64,000 bases of DNA from Novipirellula aureliae (GTDB taxonomy: Bacteria; Planctomycetota; Planctomycetia; Pirellulales; Pirellulaceae): positions 372,001 through 436,000 of the forward strand of contig NZ_SJPY01000004.1 of assembly GCF_007860185.1 (NCBI RefSeq). Direction: 5' to 3'. A model generated the notes under the pieces. That model saw nothing but the letters and a program-made list of their open reading frames with translations, searched no databases and was not told the DNA's origin. This document shows positions 61,593 to 64,000 of the stretch, piece after piece. Made by a program: the position numbers and the translations under genes. The number at the start of each line of letters is the position of its first letter. Position 1 is the first letter of the stretch.

Positions 61593-62927
61593 GTGCCTTT
61601 GATCGCTCGTTGGCTCCTATTCATTCGTTCTTTCTGGCGTTTTTGCCTGATGCACTTGCAATCGTTTCTGCTGATCGTCGTCTCACTTAGCTGCGGCTCC
61701 CTGCCTCAAGGAGACGTCGACTTGCCTCGTGCGATCGGTGCCAGCATGGGGATGATAACCGCTTGGTGGTTGTTGTGTCACATTGCCGCTCGCACGACCG
61801 CCAACTACGTGCTTGCCGATCAGATCGAACCACTCGAGGGCGCTCGCTACTTAGAAAAACAGCTCGACATTTTTCGCTGGCTCGGGCTCGGGGTCATCGT
61901 CATGTGTTTAGGCGGTTTTGGCCTTGCTCGTGGAATCGACTCGGTTCCCATTTTAACCGATTCGATGTTATTGCAATCGATCGCGTTGTTGACGCCAGCG
62001 GTGCTTCTAGCCGCCGCGAGTTGGTCGGCCGAGCACCGTTACGGCGTTCGAATGGGATACGTTGACTCGGGAATTGGCGAACACTGGAGTGCAATCTCGG
62101 GGGCCTTTCGAAGCGGGATGGCTTGGTTAATCGTACCGATTGGTTTCTTGCTAGGAGTCGCTGATTTCGTCGGTCAATTGCCGATTCAAACGGGGACCGC
62201 AAATAGCATCCTGGCAATCACATCGCTACTTTTTCTGTGTGCGGGACTGCCATGGATTGTTTCTCGATTGTTCAAAACGGAAGCTCTGGATACGGCGACC
62301 AACGAATGGGTCACTTCGCTACTCGAAAATTCAGGACTGCGGCGCACCAAGGTTGCTCGCTGGAATACGAGCGGCCGGGCTTTCAACGCAGTCATCATCG
62401 GATTTTTGCCGCCGATTCGGACGATGTTGATTTCAGATCGTTTGCAGGACGAATTATCGCGAACTCAAATTGCAATGGTCGTTCTGCATGAAGCGGCTCA
62501 CTTGCGACGTCGTCATGTCCCGCTACGAATGTTGGCGATCTTGCCTGCTTGGGGCTTCGGTGCCTTGGTTACTCATGTGGCGGGCGAGGCCAGCTGGGCG
62601 ACGGCAGCCGGAAGTGCCGCGGGGCTATTGATGACGTTAATCGTCTTGCGAATGGTTGCCTACCGAACGGAGCTCGATGCCGATCTTCAGGCTTGTCGGA
62701 TGGCGGTCGCGATCGCGCCATTGGTCGACGATGTTCCAACGACCTATGACGACGCAGCGACAACTCTCGGCCTCGCCCTGCTCCGCGTGACAGAGGAACA
62801 TCCTCAAAATCGTCGCCGAACTTGGCTTCATCCAGGCGTGGATGAGCGCATCGAGTTCATGCGGCGAAATTGCCAAGCTGAAATCAAAAACAGCACCACC
62901 GCAGGAACCATCGCAAACCCCGCATAG
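61593..62927 (+). CDS. Integral-membrane M48-like zinc peptidase
   Basis: A 444-residue membrane protein with six or more hydrophobic segments, several in the first 215 residues. The zinc motif HEAAH (in MVVLHEAAHLRRRHVPLR) lies near residue 297 and a downstream ELDAD (YRTELDADLQAC) supplies the third ligand, as in M48 peptidases such as HtpX or Ste24. This suggests protein quality control in the membrane. Start is GTG 61593. The 3' end overlaps a convergent gene by 100 bases, an unusual overlap for real genes, but both frames look coding. Compared with YugP at 7196 it is a different family. Confidence 0.8.
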   Translation: MPLIARWLLFIRSFWRFCLMHLQSFLLIVVSLSCGSLPQGDVDLPRAIGASMGMITAWWLLCHIAARTTANYVLADQIEPLEGARYLEKQLDIFRWLGLGVIVMCLGGFGLARGIDSVPILTDSMLLQSIALLTPAVLLAAASWSAEHRYGVRMGYVDSGIGEHWSAISGAFRSGMAWLIVPIGFLLGVADFVGQLPIQTGTANSILAITSLLFLCAGLPWIVSRLFKTEALDTATNEWVTSLLENSGLRRTKVARWNTSGRAFNAVIIGFLPPIRTMLISDRLQDELSRTQIAMVVLHEAAHLRRRHVPLRMLAILPAWGFGALVTHVAGEASWATAAGSAAGLLMTLIVLRMVAYRTELDADLQACRMAVAIAPLVDDVPTTYDDAATTLGLALLRVTEEHPQNRRRTWLHPGVDERIEFMRRNCQAEIKNSTTAGTIANPA

Positions 62928-63262
62928 CGATGTAGCAACGCCAATGTATGCATCGTCTCGGTTGATGGAATGGGCAACATGCAAACAAAGACGGTTAGAA
63001 TCGTCAAAAAACCCGTTGCAATCGTCACCCAAAAACTGATTTTCTGCGCCGGACTTGCTTCTCCAGCCCCCAGCATACGGCCAACCCCAAACACTGCTAA
63101 AAGCGGTAGAGTGAATACCAAAACGCCACTCGCCATCATGTGAGCCAATAACATATTGCCGCCCACATGCGAACCGCCCAGCGATGGGAGGGAGGTGATT
63201 GTCAGAGCCACAACGCTAATCGCGAGCCCCAACCAACATAGACTTTCGAAGAGTTTCAACAT
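62828..63262 (-). CDS. Four-helix membrane protein with paired histidines
   Basis: A 144-residue protein of four transmembrane segments (about 5-25, 38-62, 78-98 and 115-135). Two pairs of histidines, HVGGNMLLAH and HTLALLH, lie at helix ends or inside helices, the arrangement expected for heme ligands in small b-type cytochromes. It is followed on the same strand by the gene with a CxxCH motif, which would lie upstream in the transcript, so a membrane electron-transfer pair is plausible. I cannot name the family. Its 3' end overlaps the M48-like gene. Confidence 0.65.
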   Translation of the reverse strand: MLKLFESLCWLGLAISVVALTITSLPSLGGSHVGGNMLLAHMMASGVLVFTLPLLAVFGVGRMLGAGEASPAQKISFWVTIATGFLTILTVFVCMLPIPSTETMHTLALLHRYAGFAMVPAVVLFLISAWQFRRMNSMRSSTPG

Positions 63263-63265
63263 AGC

Positions 63266-64000
63266 TTAAACAGATTTTTGGTTACCGGAGACCAGACGCG
63301 ATGAAAAAGCACCGACGCCAACCAAGAGGACGACGAGCAGCACCACCAACGAACCGGCGATCAGAAATTTGAAGATCTTGCGGCCACCAAACAATTGGTT
63401 CCAAAGCAAAATTTGGTTCGCACTTCGACCACGAAGCTCCGCCATCGTGATTGCCGGTCCTTGACCGGGTGCGGGACCGACCGCCTGTACGACCGAATCA
63501 AAAATCACAGCCCCTTCGGCATGGCATTCAAGGCATCCGTTCACCCCGAGCGACCAACCGGCGGGGCGTACATTGTGTGCCAACGGCCAACGAACCATGT
63601 CGACCGATTCAGGATTTTTCAATTCGGACTTTTCCATTCGCACAAGTTCGCTGACATTGGTATCGACATCGACATCGACATCGCCCTCCGTAGCGGCACT
63701 CTTTTTGTAGATTCGTCCATTGGCGACATAGACGACCGCTTCGGCATCGAGTTCGTTTTCGAGCGCCGATAAAGTGGCAGAGACTTTTTCGTTGAATCGT
63801 TTTATGCCAGCTTCGATGCGAAAGGTTTCGATTTTCGCCAGTTCTTCTTCCGTCAGTTCTTCATCTTTCAAAGAGGCACGTTCCTCGCCGAGAATCTCTT
63901 TTCGCTCCGTGCGACTCGCCACGGGCATCACCAACTCGTCGACAAAGTTCCGCCGGACGCGTAGCGAGCGACGGGTCAAGTCATAGATTTTCGACGGATC
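63266..64000 (-). CDS. One-heme membrane protein, 5' part beyond window
   Basis: The frame is open to the right edge (reads DPSKIYDLTRRSLRVRRNF), so the real N-terminus is outside; the TTG at 63979 is not a good start. The visible 245 residues have an Arg-rich start, an acidic/helical region (EERASLKDEELTEEELAKIE), a predicted extracytoplasmic part with CLECH (one c-type heme-binding CxxCH) and one transmembrane segment near the C-terminus (FKFLIAGSLVVLLVVLLVG). It stops 3 bases before the start of the four-helix protein's gene, so they form an operon. A role as a membrane-bound cytochrome is inferred from the motif only. Confidence 0.7.
   Translation of the reverse strand, partial: DPSKIYDLTRRSLRVRRNFVDELVMPVASRTERKEILGEERASLKDEELTEEELAKIETFRIEAGIKRFNEKVSATLSALENELDAEAVVYVANGRIYKKSAATEGDVDVDVDTNVSELVRMEKSELKNPESVDMVRWPLAHNVRPAGWSLGVNGCLECHAEGAVIFDSVVQAVGPAPGQGPAITMAELRGRSANQILLWNQLFGGRKIFKFLIAGSLVVLLVVLLVGVGAFSSRLVSGNQKSV

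Overview
The window looks like a chromosomal segment of a planctomycete, most likely of the Rhodopirellula/Pirellulaceae kind. This is an inference from gene content: Hanks-type kinases with the planctomycetal N-terminal region, DUF1571 and zinc-ribbon membrane proteins, an H4MPT-linked C1-pathway gene, an extended ribosomal protein L9, a histidine-phosphatase-like protein without catalytic histidines, and gaps full of short palindromic and tandem repeats. Genes lie on both strands in short operons. I see no prophage, integrase, transposase or CRISPR array.

Layout. 1-7 kb: the 3' part of a GH38-like alpha-mannosidase, a membrane-anchored Ser/Thr kinase, a CNNM/CBS membrane protein, and a second kinase followed by a PP2C phosphatase. 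7-14 kb: a YugP-like zinc peptidase, a UvrC-half GIY-YIG protein, a GT2 glycosyltransferase abutting a BshC-like protein, and a secreted protein. 14-19.5 kb: an EF-G paralogue, dihydrolipoyl dehydrogenase and a hypothetical. 19.7-26.7 kb: a putative osmoregulated periplasmic (beta-1,2-) glucan cluster with an aldo/keto reductase, OpgG, a GH144/PF10091-type glucanase and, divergently, a small protein and OpgH. 27-31 kb: tRNA-Cys, RecJ, ribosomal protein L33 (55 aa) and a thioredoxin-like protein. 32-35.2 kb: the run rplY-pth-rpsF-ssb-rplI-tRNA-Leu with a strong terminator. 35.2-45.8 kb: a hydroxypyruvate-isomerase-like protein, an MfnF-like C1 protein, a zinc-ribbon membrane protein, ValS, a nine-unit 84-bp tandem array, a beta-lactamase-fold hydrolase and a DUF1571 protein. 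46-56 kb: an OprP-like porin, a MOSC protein, a DUF1080-like secreted protein, a VanZ-like protein, a sugar-nucleotide epimerase/reductase, Rpe with the pseudo-phosphatase, and a Fkp-type fucokinase/GDP-fucose pyrophosphorylase. 56-64 kb: a sulfatase remnant, class II ribonucleotide reductase NrdJ, MoaC, an M48-like membrane peptidase, a four-helix membrane protein and a one-heme membrane protein cut by the right edge.

The noncoding DNA is unusually structured. I found a MITE-like element of about 120 bp with inverted termini (five copies, two of them degraded), a 117-bp palindromic element (three copies, one abutting the sulfatase remnant), a family of about 105 bp with conserved ends, and several tandem arrays built from hairpin-forming units. 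The gene-level points most worth following are the glucan cluster, the pseudo-phosphatase translationally coupled to Rpe, and the BshC-like/GT2 pair. All family names were assigned by reading motifs by eye; no database search was run.
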